A DNA stretch of 64,000 bases from Rhodococcus sp. WMMA185 (GTDB lineage: Bacteria; Actinomycetota; Actinomycetes; Mycobacteriales; Mycobacteriaceae), in NCBI RefSeq assembly GCF_001767395.1, contig NZ_CP017014.1, forward strand, positions 62,001-126,000, in the 5' to 3' direction. This document shows, one piece after another, positions 1 to 8,880 of the stretch. Each line of letters starts with the position of its first letter. Positions within the stretch are counted from its first letter, which is position 1. A program made the position numbers and the translations under genes. Under the pieces are notes generated by a model that worked only from the letters and a program-made list of their open reading frames with translations, was not told the DNA's origin and made no database searches.

Positions 1-243
1 AAGTTCTTCCCGGCGGAGGCATCGGGCGGTGCCGAATTCCTCCGAGCGATCCACTCGCCGATACCCGCGGCACGATTCTGTCCCACCGGTGGTGTCTCGG
101 CGTCCAATGTCGGCGACTACTTGGCGCTGCCCAACGTGGGGTGTGTGGGTGGATCCTGGCTCACGCCGCCAGAGTCCGTGAAGTTGAACGACTGGGACCG
201 GATCACCGGCCTGACCAGGGAAGCAGCAGTACTCACTCGGTAG
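1..243 (+). CDS. eda: 2-keto-3-deoxy-6-phosphogluconate (KDPG) aldolase, C-terminal part
   Basis: This is the last 80 residues of a class I aldolase that splits KDPG into pyruvate and glyceraldehyde-3-phosphate, the final step of the Entner-Doudoroff pathway. The window opens on the KFFPAE motif, whose lysine matches the Schiff-base Lys133 of E. coli Eda. RFCPTGG, the phosphate-binding GGSWL stretch and a DRITGLTREA helix follow, as in the family C-terminus. The 5' end lies outside the window. The stop at 241-243 is 38 nt before a sugar porter gene, so the two may be co-transcribed. The nearby gluconate permease and gluconokinase support a gluconate-to-KDPG route; the dehydratase gene (edd) would be expected upstream but cannot be seen. 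Confidence 0.93.
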   Translation, partial: KFFPAEASGGAEFLRAIHSPIPAARFCPTGGVSASNVGDYLALPNVGCVGGSWLTPPESVKLNDWDRITGLTREAAVLTR

Positions 244-281
244 TGCGGGCCACCCCACCATCGGATTCCCGAGAGGCTCGA

Positions 282-1718
282 ATGACTGCACACATCCCGT
301 CGCCCGATGCGGAGTTGCCCGGTGATATACGAGAGGAGACTTCGGGTCCGGTCCGGTTTGCGCTGATCGCCTCGCTTGGCGGGTTGCTGTTCGGGTACGG
401 CACCGCGGTGATCAACGGCGCGGTGTCGGCGATCGAGGACCGGTTTCACGTTGATGCCGGGGTGCTGGGATTCGTGGTGGCGTCGGCGCTGCTCGGCGCT
501 GCGGTGGGCGCCCTGCTCGCCGGGCGCATCGCCGACCGGTACGGGCGCCTGACCGCTATGCGGTTCGCGGCGGTGATGTTCCTGCTCAGTGGCGTCGGTT
601 CGGGATTCGCCACGAGCGTGGAGATCCTCGTGGTGTTCCGTATCGTCGGCGGTATCAGTGTGGGTTTGGCCTCGGTGGTAGCACCGGCCTACATCGCCGA
701 GATCGCGCCCGCCCGGCTGCGGGGCAGGCTCGGATCGCTACAGCAGGTTGCGATCTCCACCGGCATACTGTTGGCATTCTTGGTCGATTACGTCCTCGCG
801 GCGCTCGCCGACGGGTCCGAACAAGATTTGTGGTTCGGACTCGAAGCGTGGCGGTGGATGTTTCTGGCCATGTGCGTTCCCGCGTTGGTGTACGGGCCGT
901 TGTCGTTGACTATTCCCGAGTCGCCGCGTTACCTGATCGCGAAGGGTAAGACGGATGAGGCGCGCCGATTTCTCGTGGACCATGTCGGTGAGAAGGGTGT
1001 GGACCAAGAGATCGACCGGATCCGCTCCTCGCTGGCCCAGCAAAAGCGGCAGTCGCTTCGCGACCTGAAAGGTTCGGCCCTCGGGTTCTTGCCGGTCATG
1101 TGGATCGGCATCGGTCTGTCGGTTTTTCAGCAGTTCGTCGGTATCAACGTGATCTTTTACTACTCGAGCACACTGTGGGAGTCCGTCGGTTTCGACGAGA
1201 GCAGTTCATTGCAGATCACGGTCATCACCTCGGCAGTCAGCTTGGGTGCCACTGCGATTGCGATCGCCTTCATCGACAGGGTGGGCCGTCGACCGCTGCT
1301 CATCATCGGTTCGGCGGGCATGGCCGCGTCGCTCACGACGATGGCGGTCATTTTCGGGACGGCCCCCTCCGTGGTGGTGGACGGCGTCACATTGCCACAG
1401 CTGACCGGACTGCAGGGGCCGATCGCGTTGGTCGCATCCAATCTCTTCGTGGCAGCCTTCGGCTTGTCGTGGGGACCGGCAGTGTGGGTGCTGCTCGGCG
1501 AGGTGTTCCCCAACCGCATCCGCGCGGTGGCGCTGTCTCTGGCGGTCGGCGTTCTGTGGGCAGCGAATTGGCTGATCACTGTGACGTTCCCGTCGATGAT
1601 GGACTTCTCGCTCGGACTCTCCTACGGCTTCTACGCCCTGTGTGCGGTGTTGTCGTTGGTGTTCGTGATGCGATGGGTGAGAGAGACCAAGGGTGTGGAG
1701 CTAGAAGCCATGCGCTAG
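282..1718 (+). CDS. Sugar porter family MFS transporter
   Basis: This is a 478-residue, 12-helix proton-linked sugar carrier of the inner membrane. Family marks are GGLLFGYG (33-40), the loop 2-3 motif GRIADRYGR (81-89), PESPRYL (212-218), QQFVGINVIFYYS (283-295) and a second RVGRR loop in the C-terminal half. The ATG at 282 is preferred over an in-frame GTG about 140 bases earlier, because that one would run inside the aldolase gene and add a non-homologous leader; upstream there is only a weak GAGAGG. The last 4 bases overlap the convergent regulator gene. The substrate is probably a hexose or sugar acid feeding the Entner-Doudoroff enzymes, inferred from neighbours only. Confidence 0.88.
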   Translation: MTAHIPSPDAELPGDIREETSGPVRFALIASLGGLLFGYGTAVINGAVSAIEDRFHVDAGVLGFVVASALLGAAVGALLAGRIADRYGRLTAMRFAAVMFLLSGVGSGFATSVEILVVFRIVGGISVGLASVVAPAYIAEIAPARLRGRLGSLQQVAISTGILLAFLVDYVLAALADGSEQDLWFGLEAWRWMFLAMCVPALVYGPLSLTIPESPRYLIAKGKTDEARRFLVDHVGEKGVDQEIDRIRSSLAQQKRQSLRDLKGSALGFLPVMWIGIGLSVFQQFVGINVIFYYSSTLWESVGFDESSSLQITVITSAVSLGATAIAIAFIDRVGRRPLLIIGSAGMAASLTTMAVIFGTAPSVVVDGVTLPQLTGLQGPIALVASNLFVAAFGLSWGPAVWVLLGEVFPNRIRAVALSLAVGVLWAANWLITVTFPSMMDFSLGLSYGFYALCAVLSLVFVMRWVRETKGVELEAMR

Positions 1719-2434
1719 ATCTTGTCCTTCATCTGCGAGACTGCCATAGCCGATTCCGAAACGATTGCTCGCATGGCATTCTCGGCAGCTTCCGCGTCTC
1801 CGGCCTGGACCGACGAGGCCACCACGCCGTGTAGGTGGACGACCTGCTCCTCGGCTACGTACGGCATGAGCGAGTGGCGGGTTCTTCCTTCGAGTACTTC
1901 GACCACGATCTGCGCCATCGCCCCCAACAGCGGGTTTCCGGACGCGGTCAGGAGCGTGCGGTGGAAGTCGGAATCATGGGCGAGGTATGCGGCACTGTCT
2001 GCGGCGCGGGCGGTGGAAGCCAGTCCGATGACAGCCGCCGTGAGCGCGCCACACTGCTCGGGTGTGGCTCGCTGCGCGGCGAGCCGCGCAGCGAGCGGTT
2101 CTATCCCGTAACGCAATTCACTGAGTTTCGCCAGTTGGTCGAACCGCTGTGGTCCGGCTAGCTTCCACCGAATCACATTCGGGTCCAGAGAGTTCCAGTG
2201 CTCCTCTCCAAGGACTGTGATGCCCACACGACGTCGCACCGCCAGGAGCCCGAGCGATTCGAGAACTCTCACCACCTCGCGCACGACGGTGCGGGAGACA
2301 GAGAACTGGTTGACGACATCGTCCGCGGAAATCCGGGTGCCGGTCGAGACGACTCCGGCCACGATGTCGCTACCCAAGCGGTCGAGCACCGTTTCGTGCA
2401 ATTGGCGGTACTCGACACCCTCTGAATTGCTCAT
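1715..2434 (-). CDS. FadR-subfamily GntR transcriptional regulator
   Basis: This 239-residue DNA-binding repressor has a winged-helix GntR domain (about residues 9-75, with SVSRTVVREVVRVLESLGLL as recognition region) and an all-helical FCD ligand-binding domain (about 100-225). Such regulators usually sense an organic or sugar acid. I chose the ATG at 2434; an alternative GTG at 2467 would add 11 residues before a more typical N-terminus. It is divergent from the GntP permease gene and converges on the sugar porter, so it is the likely gluconate-responsive repressor of the cluster. That role is inferred from position. Confidence 0.85.
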   Translation of the reverse strand: MSNSEGVEYRQLHETVLDRLGSDIVAGVVSTGTRISADDVVNQFSVSRTVVREVVRVLESLGLLAVRRRVGITVLGEEHWNSLDPNVIRWKLAGPQRFDQLAKLSELRYGIEPLAARLAAQRATPEQCGALTAAVIGLASTARAADSAAYLAHDSDFHRTLLTASGNPLLGAMAQIVVEVLEGRTRHSLMPYVAEEQVVHLHGVVASSVQAGDAEAAENAMRAIVSESAMAVSQMKDKI

Positions 2435-2602
2435 CAGCCGATGTTCCCACGGGTGCCTGCTAAACACACACCTACCGGCGAGTCACTATCTACATAGTAC
2501 TTAATTGAGATACCCATTGAAAAAATATGTTTTATACGGCAGGGTGACCGTAGTCACTCGTCGGGGTCATTTCACGACCGATTCTTCTGGAGCAAACAGC
2601 AC
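2435..2602. promoter_or_regulatory. Divergent promoter region of regulator and GntP genes
   Basis: This AT-rich stretch stands out from its GC-rich surroundings. It contains AGTACT (2496-2501) and the run TTGAAAAAATATG (2517-2529) ahead of the permease gene. The FadR-type regulator probably binds here, but no convincing full operator palindrome or spaced -35/-10 pair could be fixed by eye. Confidence 0.4.
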
Positions 2603-3997
2603 ATGGGTACCGTCTCACTACTCGCCGCGCCCGATGGTGCCGGTGAGGATGCGAGGCTGATCATCGCCGCGGTGGTCGGGGTCGCCGTCATCATCGCGAT
2701 GATCACCTGGCTGAAGCTGCACCCGTTCCTCGCGCTGTCCATCGGCGCGGTCGGCGTCGGTATTGCCGCAGGCCTGGGCTCCGAGGACTCGGTGATGGCG
2801 TTCGTCGAAGGCTTCGGGGCGACCATGGGGAGTGTCGGAATCCTCATCGGATTCGGTGCCATGTTCGGCAAGCTCCTGGCGGATTCGGGTGGCGCCGACC
2901 GAGTCGTCGACACGCTCGTCGGACACTCGGGGCCTCGCACCCTGCCATGGACGATGGCGCTGGTCGGTGCGGTGATCGGCTTGCCGATGTTCTTCGAGAT
3001 CGGTCTCGTGCTGCTGATGCCCGTCATCATTCTCGTCTCGAGGCGATCGGGGCAGCCGCTGATGGTCATCGCGATCCCGACGCTGGCGGGACTGTCTGCC
3101 ATGCACGGCCTGGTTCCACCCCACCCCGGTCCGCTGATCGCAGTTGCAGCCCTCGATGCCAACCTCGGACTCACCCTCGCGCTGGGGGTCCTCGTTGCCA
3201 TCCCCACCGTGATCGTCTCCGGCCCGCTGTTCGGCAAGTTGGCTGCGCGCTGGGCCGATGTTCCCGTCCCCGAGTTGTATGTCACCGCAGAGGATCGGGA
3301 GGGTGCAGAGGCTGCGGCCCAGCGCCCCCGGCCCGGGTTTGCGGCCACGATCTGTGCGATTCTGCTGCCGGTCGTCCTGATGCTGGGGAAGGCCCTCGCC
3401 GATGTCGTCGCCCCCGATTCGGAAGCGACAGCCAAGACTCTCCTTGATTTCCTGGGCACACCGGTCGTAGCGCTCGGGCTTGCGGTGCTCGCCGGAATCG
3501 CACTCCTCGGACGCGGCGGCGGTATGGATCGGAGGGCAATTGCTTCCTCGCTCGAGAGCGGGCTTCCGCCGATCGCCGGAATTCTGCTCATCGTCGGTGC
3601 GGGGGGCGGATTCAAGCAGGTCCTGATCGACACCGGTATCGCCGATGTGATCGCCCAATTCATCAATGGCAGTGCCATGCCGGTCCTGTTCCTCGCGTGG
3701 CTGGTTGCCGTCCTGATCCGCGTCGCTACCGGATCGGCCACCGTAGCGACTGTCACGGCGTCCGGCATCCTGGCGCCGGTTGCGGCCGAGTTGCCGGCGA
3801 CACACGTTTCGTTGATGGTGTTGGCGATCGGCGCCGGGTCTCTGTTCCTGTCACACGTCAACGACGCCGGATTCTGGTTGGTGAAGGAGTATCTCGGAGT
3901 CTCGGTGGTGCAGAACCTGAAGACGTGGACGGTGATGGAATGCATCATCTCCGTTTCCGGACTGGCGGGCGTACTTGCGCTCAGTGTGTTCATCTGA
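2603..3997 (+). CDS. gntP: GntP family gluconate:H+ symporter
   Basis: This 464-residue polytopic membrane protein imports gluconate or a related sugar acid. The N-terminal hydrophobic hairpin, the glycine-rich helix SVGILIGFGAMFGKLLADSG, the MHGLVPPHPGPL segment and a C-terminal ATGSATVATVTASGI stretch are typical of the GntP/GntT family, as is the length. A GGAG lies about 10 bases before the ATG. Gluconokinase follows 79 bases downstream on the same strand, so uptake and phosphorylation are probably co-expressed. Confidence 0.93.
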   Translation: MGTVSLLAAPDGAGEDARLIIAAVVGVAVIIAMITWLKLHPFLALSIGAVGVGIAAGLGSEDSVMAFVEGFGATMGSVGILIGFGAMFGKLLADSGGADRVVDTLVGHSGPRTLPWTMALVGAVIGLPMFFEIGLVLLMPVIILVSRRSGQPLMVIAIPTLAGLSAMHGLVPPHPGPLIAVAALDANLGLTLALGVLVAIPTVIVSGPLFGKLAARWADVPVPELYVTAEDREGAEAAAQRPRPGFAATICAILLPVVLMLGKALADVVAPDSEATAKTLLDFLGTPVVALGLAVLAGIALLGRGGGMDRRAIASSLESGLPPIAGILLIVGAGGGFKQVLIDTGIADVIAQFINGSAMPVLFLAWLVAVLIRVATGSATVATVTASGILAPVAAELPATHVSLMVLAIGAGSLFLSHVNDAGFWLVKEYLGVSVVQNLKTWTVMECIISVSGLAGVLALSVFI

Positions 3998-4076
3998 GGA
4001 GGTTGAGAATGAGGGGTTGGGAAATTCGAGAAGGGTTGGTGAAATACGTGTGATTGCAGGCGAACTCGAAGGGTGT

Positions 4077-4625
4077 ATGCCAGAGACACCGGATCCGGTT
4101 CTGGTACTGATGGGGGTGTCCGGGTGCGGCAAATCAACCGTTGCGGGAATCATCGCCGGCGCTATGGGCTGGGACTTGCAGGAGGGTGACACCCTGCACC
4201 CCCCGGAGAACGTCGCGAAGATGGATTCGGGAATTCCCCTGACAGACGATGACCGCCGACCCTGGCTCGAGCTTGTCGCAGCGTGGATTCGGGAGCACAC
4301 CGACAACGGACTGCCCGGGATCATAACCTGCTCGGCGCTCAAACGTAGCTACCGTGATGTCCTGCGAGGTCCTCACGTCGTGTTCGTGCATCTCACCGGA
4401 TCACCGGAGAAGATCGGCGAGCGGCTGACCGCCAGGCTCGACCACTTCATGCCCGCCTCGTTGTTGGACACGCAGCTCGCGACCCTCGAGCCGATCGAGC
4501 CCGACGAAAACGCCATCGTCGTGGACGTGGGCGGATCACCCGGTCAGGTGGCGGCCGAGATCATTGCGCGTATACGGAGCTTCGGTTGGGGTACCGAGCC
4601 GCGGGGCACGGAGAATGCTTCGTAG
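4077..4625 (+). CDS. gntK: Gluconokinase
   Basis: This 182-residue cytosolic kinase uses ATP to convert gluconate to 6-phosphogluconate. It shows the P-loop GVSGCGKST (13-21), the gluconate-kinase signature GDTLHPPENVAKM with GIPLTDDDRRPWL, and the CSALKRSYRD segment of the P-loop gluconokinases. The ATG at 4077 has GAAGGG just upstream; earlier in-frame GTG codons would add a leader without homology. With GntP and Eda it forms a gluconate to Entner-Doudoroff route. Its stop is 2 bases from the stop of the convergent MFS gene. Confidence 0.95.
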   Translation: MPETPDPVLVLMGVSGCGKSTVAGIIAGAMGWDLQEGDTLHPPENVAKMDSGIPLTDDDRRPWLELVAAWIREHTDNGLPGIITCSALKRSYRDVLRGPHVVFVHLTGSPEKIGERLTARLDHFMPASLLDTQLATLEPIEPDENAIVVDVGGSPGQVAAEIIARIRSFGWGTEPRGTENAS

Positions 4626-4627
4626 CT

Positions 4628-6058
4628 TCAAAGCCTGCTGGTAGTCCTGCCGAGCAACGGTGCGACCGTGATCATCAGTCCCAGTATTGCCACCCCGGTT
4701 ACGAGCACGAGACCGGGGTAGAACTGATGGAATCCGGCGCCGTCGGCACCACCGGCCGAGTCGGCGTCGATGGCGACCAATGCAGTGGTCAGGGCCAGCA
4801 CGAGTGCCGCGCCCACTTGCCCGGAAGTCTGCACAAGTCCCGACGCCAATCCTTGTTCGGAGTCTGCGACACCTGCTGTGGCTTGCGCCATGATCGAGGT
4901 GAATCCGAACGCAAAGCCGATGCCCAGCAGGATCACGCTCGGGAGGATCGCGACCGCGTACCGGGGATCATCGCTGCCGGAGAAGAGGAACCACACGTAG
5001 CCGATGCTGAAGGAGGTCAGGGCCGCGATGGTCATTCGTGCGGTGCCGAAGGCGTCGATCAGGCGTCCGGCGAACGGCGATCCGAGTACCACGATGACGC
5101 CGGCGGGGAGCAGTCCGAGCGCCATCTTCAGTGGCGACCAGCCGAGCACCGACTGCAGGAAGATGGTCATCATGAACTGGAAACTGAGGTAGGAGCCGAA
5201 CAGGGCCATTATGGCGAGGTTCGCCCGCACGATCGATCCGATCCGGAGAAGCCCCAGGCGAACCAACGGGTGGGCCACACGGTTCTCGACGAGGAAGAAC
5301 AGTGTGAGCAGGACGCCGGCAAGGGCGAAGGAGCCGAGGGTGAGGGGCTCGGTCCAACCGCGTTCCGGCGCCGAGACGACGGCATACACCGCGAGCAGCA
5401 TCCCCGACACCAGTGTGGCGGCTCCCAGGACGTCGTGTCCGCCGGAATCTGCCGGACGGTCGTGGGGGATCAGAAAGATGGCCGCGATCAGCGTCAGGGC
5501 CGCAAAGGGCACCGGCATGAGAAACGTCCAGCGCCAACCCGCGCTGGTCAGCAGTCCACCGAGCATCAGCCCGGAGGAGTATCCGCTGGCTCCGAAGACG
5601 GCGAAGATCGACAGAGCCCGGTTGCGGGAAGGCCCCTCCTTGAATGTGGTGGTGAGGATCGACATCGCGGTCGGCGCGGTGAATGCGGCGGCGAGTCCCT
5701 TCACGAAACGGCTTGCGATCAGCAACATGCCGTTGTCGACGAGTCCGCCGATCAGAGACGCGATAGCGAATACGGCCAGGGCGACGAGAAACACCCGTCG
5801 GCGGCCGAGGAGGTCGGCTGTGCGCCCACCCAACAGCAACAAGCCACCGAATCCGAGAACGTATCCATTGACGATCCACTGCAGAGATGTGGTCGACAGC
5901 CCAAGCTCGGACCCGATGGAGGGTAGAGCGACGCCGACCATCGACACGTCGAGACCGTCGAGGAACAGCACCACGCACAACACAGCCAGGACTCCCCAGA
6001 GGCGGGGAGTCCAGGTAAGGGTGGAAGATGGGGCTGTGTCGGTGGGGGTGGCGGTCAC
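4628..6058 (-). CDS. MFS transporter, DHA2/EmrB-QacA-like drug exporter
   Basis: This 476-residue MFS protein has the DHA2-type opening LDGLDVSMVGVALPSIG with a second-helix SLQWIVNGY motif, a GRTADLLGRRR loop and a helical layout consistent with about 14 membrane spans. This family exports drugs or other lipophilic compounds by proton antiport. Translation probably begins at GTG 6058; no internal ATG precedes the first helix and the Shine-Dalgarno is weak. It stands alone, and its substrate is unknown. Confidence 0.82.
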   Translation of the reverse strand: MTATPTDTAPSSTLTWTPRLWGVLAVLCVVLFLDGLDVSMVGVALPSIGSELGLSTTSLQWIVNGYVLGFGGLLLLGGRTADLLGRRRVFLVALAVFAIASLIGGLVDNGMLLIASRFVKGLAAAFTAPTAMSILTTTFKEGPSRNRALSIFAVFGASGYSSGLMLGGLLTSAGWRWTFLMPVPFAALTLIAAIFLIPHDRPADSGGHDVLGAATLVSGMLLAVYAVVSAPERGWTEPLTLGSFALAGVLLTLFFLVENRVAHPLVRLGLLRIGSIVRANLAIMALFGSYLSFQFMMTIFLQSVLGWSPLKMALGLLPAGVIVVLGSPFAGRLIDAFGTARMTIAALTSFSIGYVWFLFSGSDDPRYAVAILPSVILLGIGFAFGFTSIMAQATAGVADSEQGLASGLVQTSGQVGAALVLALTTALVAIDADSAGGADGAGFHQFYPGLVLVTGVAILGLMITVAPLLGRTTSRL

Positions 6059-6107
6059 AGAGACGAAGGTAGGTGCGCGTGGAATCGCTGCGCAAGCGAA
6101 TTATCGG

Positions 6108-6947
6108 TCAGCCCTGCACGCGGGGGCGCAGCCACTCCACTAGATCGTCGAGCACCTTCTCGTTCTCAGGTTCGTTGAACACCTCGTGATACAGGTTCTC
6201 GTAGATATCGACGGTGAGATCCTCGGACCCGGCGTACTCGGCGATCATTTCGGTGCCGTGAACGCTCACGAGTCCGTCTTCTCGGCCGTGCTGGAGTAGT
6301 AGTGGCAGCTTCAGCGACGGGAGGCGCTTCGGTAGCTGCTCGGCAGCGAGGATCATTCCCCGAGCGATACCGGCGGGGATCTTCCCGTGGTGAACGAGAG
6401 GATCCTCTTCGTAAGCTGCCACCACGGCTGGGTCGCGGGAGACCAGCTTCGCATCGAGTGATTCCACGGGCACTCCGGGCAGGAATCGGCCCACCACTTT
6501 GCCGATTTCGATCACAATGGGTGACTTCCCGGTCGTTACGTCGACCGCCGGTCCGGACAGCATCAGGGCCTGTAGATCTTGCTGATGATCGAGTGCGTAG
6601 GTCAGTGCGATTGCACCGCCCATACTGTGCCCGAGCAGGAACCGGTCGGCCCCGGGCCAGTCCTTCGCCACGATGCCGAACAGCTGGTGCAGATCGTCGG
6701 TGAAATCGGACCAGTCCTTCAGTAACACGCGCTTGCCGCCCGACCGTCCGTGGCCGCGGTGATCGGGCGCATAGATCGCAAGATCGAGTTCTCCGAGTCG
6801 CTTGACCACATGGTCGTAGCGCCGGGCATGCTCACCGAGGCCGTGGCACAGCACCAGCACGCCCCGCGGCGGTCCCTCGGGGAGCCATACGTCGTAGACG
6901 ATCGGGACTCCCCCGACGCCGGTGAAGGATGATTCTCGATGTTGCAT
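6108..6947 (-). CDS. Alpha/beta hydrolase, monoacylglycerol lipase-like
   Basis: This 279-residue cytosolic or membrane-associated serine hydrolase resembles mycobacterial Rv0183. The oxyanion segment CHGLGEHARRYDHV (34-47), the DHRGHGRSGG strand (62-71), the nucleophile elbow GHSMGG (Ser108), Asp224 in HGREDGLV and His254 in LYHEVFNEP give a complete triad in the monoacylglycerol lipase layout. A strong GGAGGGG precedes the ATG. The likely substrates are monoacylglycerols or short esters. It lies downstream of the FAD enzyme on the same strand with a 71-base gap. Confidence 0.9.
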   Translation of the reverse strand: MQHRESSFTGVGGVPIVYDVWLPEGPPRGVLVLCHGLGEHARRYDHVVKRLGELDLAIYAPDHRGHGRSGGKRVLLKDWSDFTDDLHQLFGIVAKDWPGADRFLLGHSMGGAIALTYALDHQQDLQALMLSGPAVDVTTGKSPIVIEIGKVVGRFLPGVPVESLDAKLVSRDPAVVAAYEEDPLVHHGKIPAGIARGMILAAEQLPKRLPSLKLPLLLQHGREDGLVSVHGTEMIAEYAGSEDLTVDIYENLYHEVFNEPENEKVLDDLVEWLRPRVQG

Positions 6948-7018
6948 GCCGCCCCTCCGTGGACCGAATTCGAACGAATCCGATCATTGCACGGTCTGAC
7001 GCACCCGCAATGGCAGAT

Positions 7019-8617
7019 CTAGGGGATTGGCCCGTTCGACAGCAGATTGGTAACAGCGCTCGAGGTGCGCCGCCGCAGCCATCCGCGCGGTCCGTGCTCG
7101 CCGAGCGCGGCACGAGCGGCGTTCAGTCCCGATACTCCGTGGACCCCGCCACCCGGATGGGCCGAGGCACTGCCCAGGTAGAGACCGGCGATCGGGGTTT
7201 CCGACCGCGAGGTGCCCGGTCCGGGACGGAAGATCAGTTGCTGATGAAGCTGCGCTGTGCCACCGCCCACCGCGCCCGACACCAAGTTCACGTTTGCTGC
7301 TTCGAGGTCCGAGGGACGCTGGATCACCCGTCCGACAATCCGATCTCCGAAACCCGGTGCGTGCGCCTCGAGGACCTCGTCCACCCGGCTCGCCAGCAGA
7401 TCGGCGGATACGTCATCGGCAACACCGCGTGGTAGATGCGTGTATGCCCAAGCGCTTTCGGTGCCTTTCGGTGATCGCGACGGGTCGGCGGTGGTCATCT
7501 GACCGAAGAGCAGGAAGGGTGCGGCAGGGATGACGCCGGTGGTGAGGTCGGCCATCCAGTGCACGAGACCGTCGGCGTCGGCACCCAGATGGACGGTACC
7601 CGCGTCTCTCAGGCTGGGTGAGCGCCACGGGATCTTTTGGGAAAGAGCGTAATTGACCTTGACGACGGGGGTGTCCCACTCGAAGTGCTCGATGTCGGCT
7701 CGCACGCGGGCAGGAACGACGTCCTCCGGAAGTAGAGACCCGTACAGGGCGGGTGCCGAGACATCGGCGATCACGGCGCGACGTGCTCTGTATCGGTCGC
7801 CCGAGGCGGTCCTGACGCCCACCGCCCGACCCGACCGCACCTCGATCTCCGTGACGGCGTCGTCGTAGTGGAACTGAGCACCGGAGTATTCGGCCCTGCG
7901 TACCATCGCGGCCGACAGCTCTCCCGCTCCGCCGGCCGGTACCGGATACCCGCCGTCCTGAGCGAGCATTGTGAGCAGGTATCCCATGAAGCCGCTGCCC
8001 GGCGCATCCGAGGGGATATCGGCGTGCATCGCGTTGCCCAGCAACAGAAGTCGAGCGGCGTCGCCGCGAAACAACTCGTGAGCCATACGACGGGCGGGAA
8101 GGAGCAGGAACCTGGTAAGCCGTAGTGTGTCCGCGGCGCCGAGTCGCCGGAGCAGGCGACTCGGACCGCGGACCGGCGGAAACGGGCTGAAGAGAGTGCG
8201 AAGCAGAGGTTCCTTGATGTCGTGCCACTGCTCGACGAGTGCTTGCCACGCACCACCGTCGCCCGTGTGGCCGCGTTCGAGATCTGCGGCCGTGTCAGCG
8301 GGTTCCGACCGGATCACAGGTGCGTTCTCGTCGGCGGCGGAACGGGCATGACCGAGTGTGATGGGCGCACGGGTCCAGCGCAGTCCGTGCGACTCGAGGT
8401 CGAGACTCCGGAGGGCGGGCGACACCGTGGACAGCGGATAGAACGCGCTGAACAGGTCCGAGACGTACCCGGGGACGAGTTCTGCACTTCGAACCGCGCC
8501 ACCCGGTGCGGGTTGTGCCTCGACCACCGCGACGTCCCACCCGGCATCGGCCAGGACGGCCGCTGCGACGAGGCCGTTGGGTCCCGCGCCGATGACCACT
8601 GCGTCGACGGTGTTCAC
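7019..8617 (-). CDS. FAD-dependent oxidoreductase, phytoene-desaturase/PYROXD2-like
   Basis: This 532-residue flavoprotein has an N-terminal Rossmann motif GAGPNGL (10-16) continuing to a VVEAQ strand end, then the GGAVRSAELVPGY segment of the amine-oxidase/phytoene-desaturase superfamily. A C-terminal FAD-binding motif (YLGSASAHPGGGVHGVSG) is typical of NAD(P)/FAD oxidoreductases named after human PYROXD2. Carotenoid desaturases share this fold, but no crtB or other carotenoid gene is adjacent, so a pigment role is not supported. Translation appears to start at GTG 8617. Confidence 0.82.
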   Translation of the reverse strand: MNTVDAVVIGAGPNGLVAAAVLADAGWDVAVVEAQPAPGGAVRSAELVPGYVSDLFSAFYPLSTVSPALRSLDLESHGLRWTRAPITLGHARSAADENAPVIRSEPADTAADLERGHTGDGGAWQALVEQWHDIKEPLLRTLFSPFPPVRGPSRLLRRLGAADTLRLTRFLLLPARRMAHELFRGDAARLLLLGNAMHADIPSDAPGSGFMGYLLTMLAQDGGYPVPAGGAGELSAAMVRRAEYSGAQFHYDDAVTEIEVRSGRAVGVRTASGDRYRARRAVIADVSAPALYGSLLPEDVVPARVRADIEHFEWDTPVVKVNYALSQKIPWRSPSLRDAGTVHLGADADGLVHWMADLTTGVIPAAPFLLFGQMTTADPSRSPKGTESAWAYTHLPRGVADDVSADLLASRVDEVLEAHAPGFGDRIVGRVIQRPSDLEAANVNLVSGAVGGGTAQLHQQLIFRPGPGTSRSETPIAGLYLGSASAHPGGGVHGVSGLNAARAALGEHGPRGWLRRRTSSAVTNLLSNGPIP

Positions 8618-8701
8618 TCGACCAGACTTTCAGACCGAACTGCCGGCCCGCCAGCTCTTCGAAGGATCTCGGTGTGACTTGCGCGAATGGGCCGCTGAAC
8701 C

Positions 8702-8741
8702 AAAAAGCGACTCCGGAGAAACCAACTTCTCCGGAGTCGCT
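8702..8741 (-). terminator. Rho-independent terminator after the initiator tRNA
   Basis: A perfect 15-bp stem (8706-8720 with 8727-8741) has a 6-base loop. On the minus strand it is followed by TTTTT (complement of 8702-8706). It begins 4 bases beyond the tRNA 3' end, so it terminates the tRNA transcript. Confidence 0.9.
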
Positions 8742-8745
8742 GTAG

Positions 8746-8819
8746 TAGCGGGGACAGGATTTGAACCTGCGACCTCTGGGTTATGAGCCCAGCGAGCTAC
8801 CGAGCTGCTCCACCCCGCG
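8746..8819 (-). tRNA. Initiator tRNA-fMet (CAT)
   Basis: A 74-base tRNA with a full cloverleaf and CAT anticodon. Initiator hallmarks are visible: a C1 x U72 mismatch at the top of the acceptor stem, three consecutive G:C pairs (GGG/CCC) at the base of the anticodon stem, and the A11:U24 pair in the D stem. The T loop is TTCAAAT. CCA is not encoded. A strong terminator follows directly. Confidence 0.96.
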
Positions 8820-8880
8820 CTGCGCCCACAACAGTACACCGTTCACTGGCCGCTCTCGACCAACTGGCGAGAGGGTTATG

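Noticed and set aside
2496-2501. AGTACT palindrome as a defined operator of the gluconate regulator
   Set aside because: The arms do not extend beyond 3 bp on each side with good symmetry. A six-base palindrome is too common to call.
2572-4137. Long minus-strand open frames opposite gntP
   Set aside because: Composition is Ser/Pro/Thr or Arg/Asp biased without motifs, and the plus strand encodes a clear GntP with normal membrane helices.
7019-8617. Phytoene desaturase (crtI) for carotenoid synthesis
   Set aside because: The fold is shared, but no crtB, crtE or lycopene cyclase is adjacent and the motif set fits PYROXD2-like oxidoreductases better.
8746-8819. tRNA-fMet as an integration site of a mobile element
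   Set aside because: No integrase, no direct repeat of the tRNA 3' end and no foreign-looking genes nearby. Flanking genes are ordinary.
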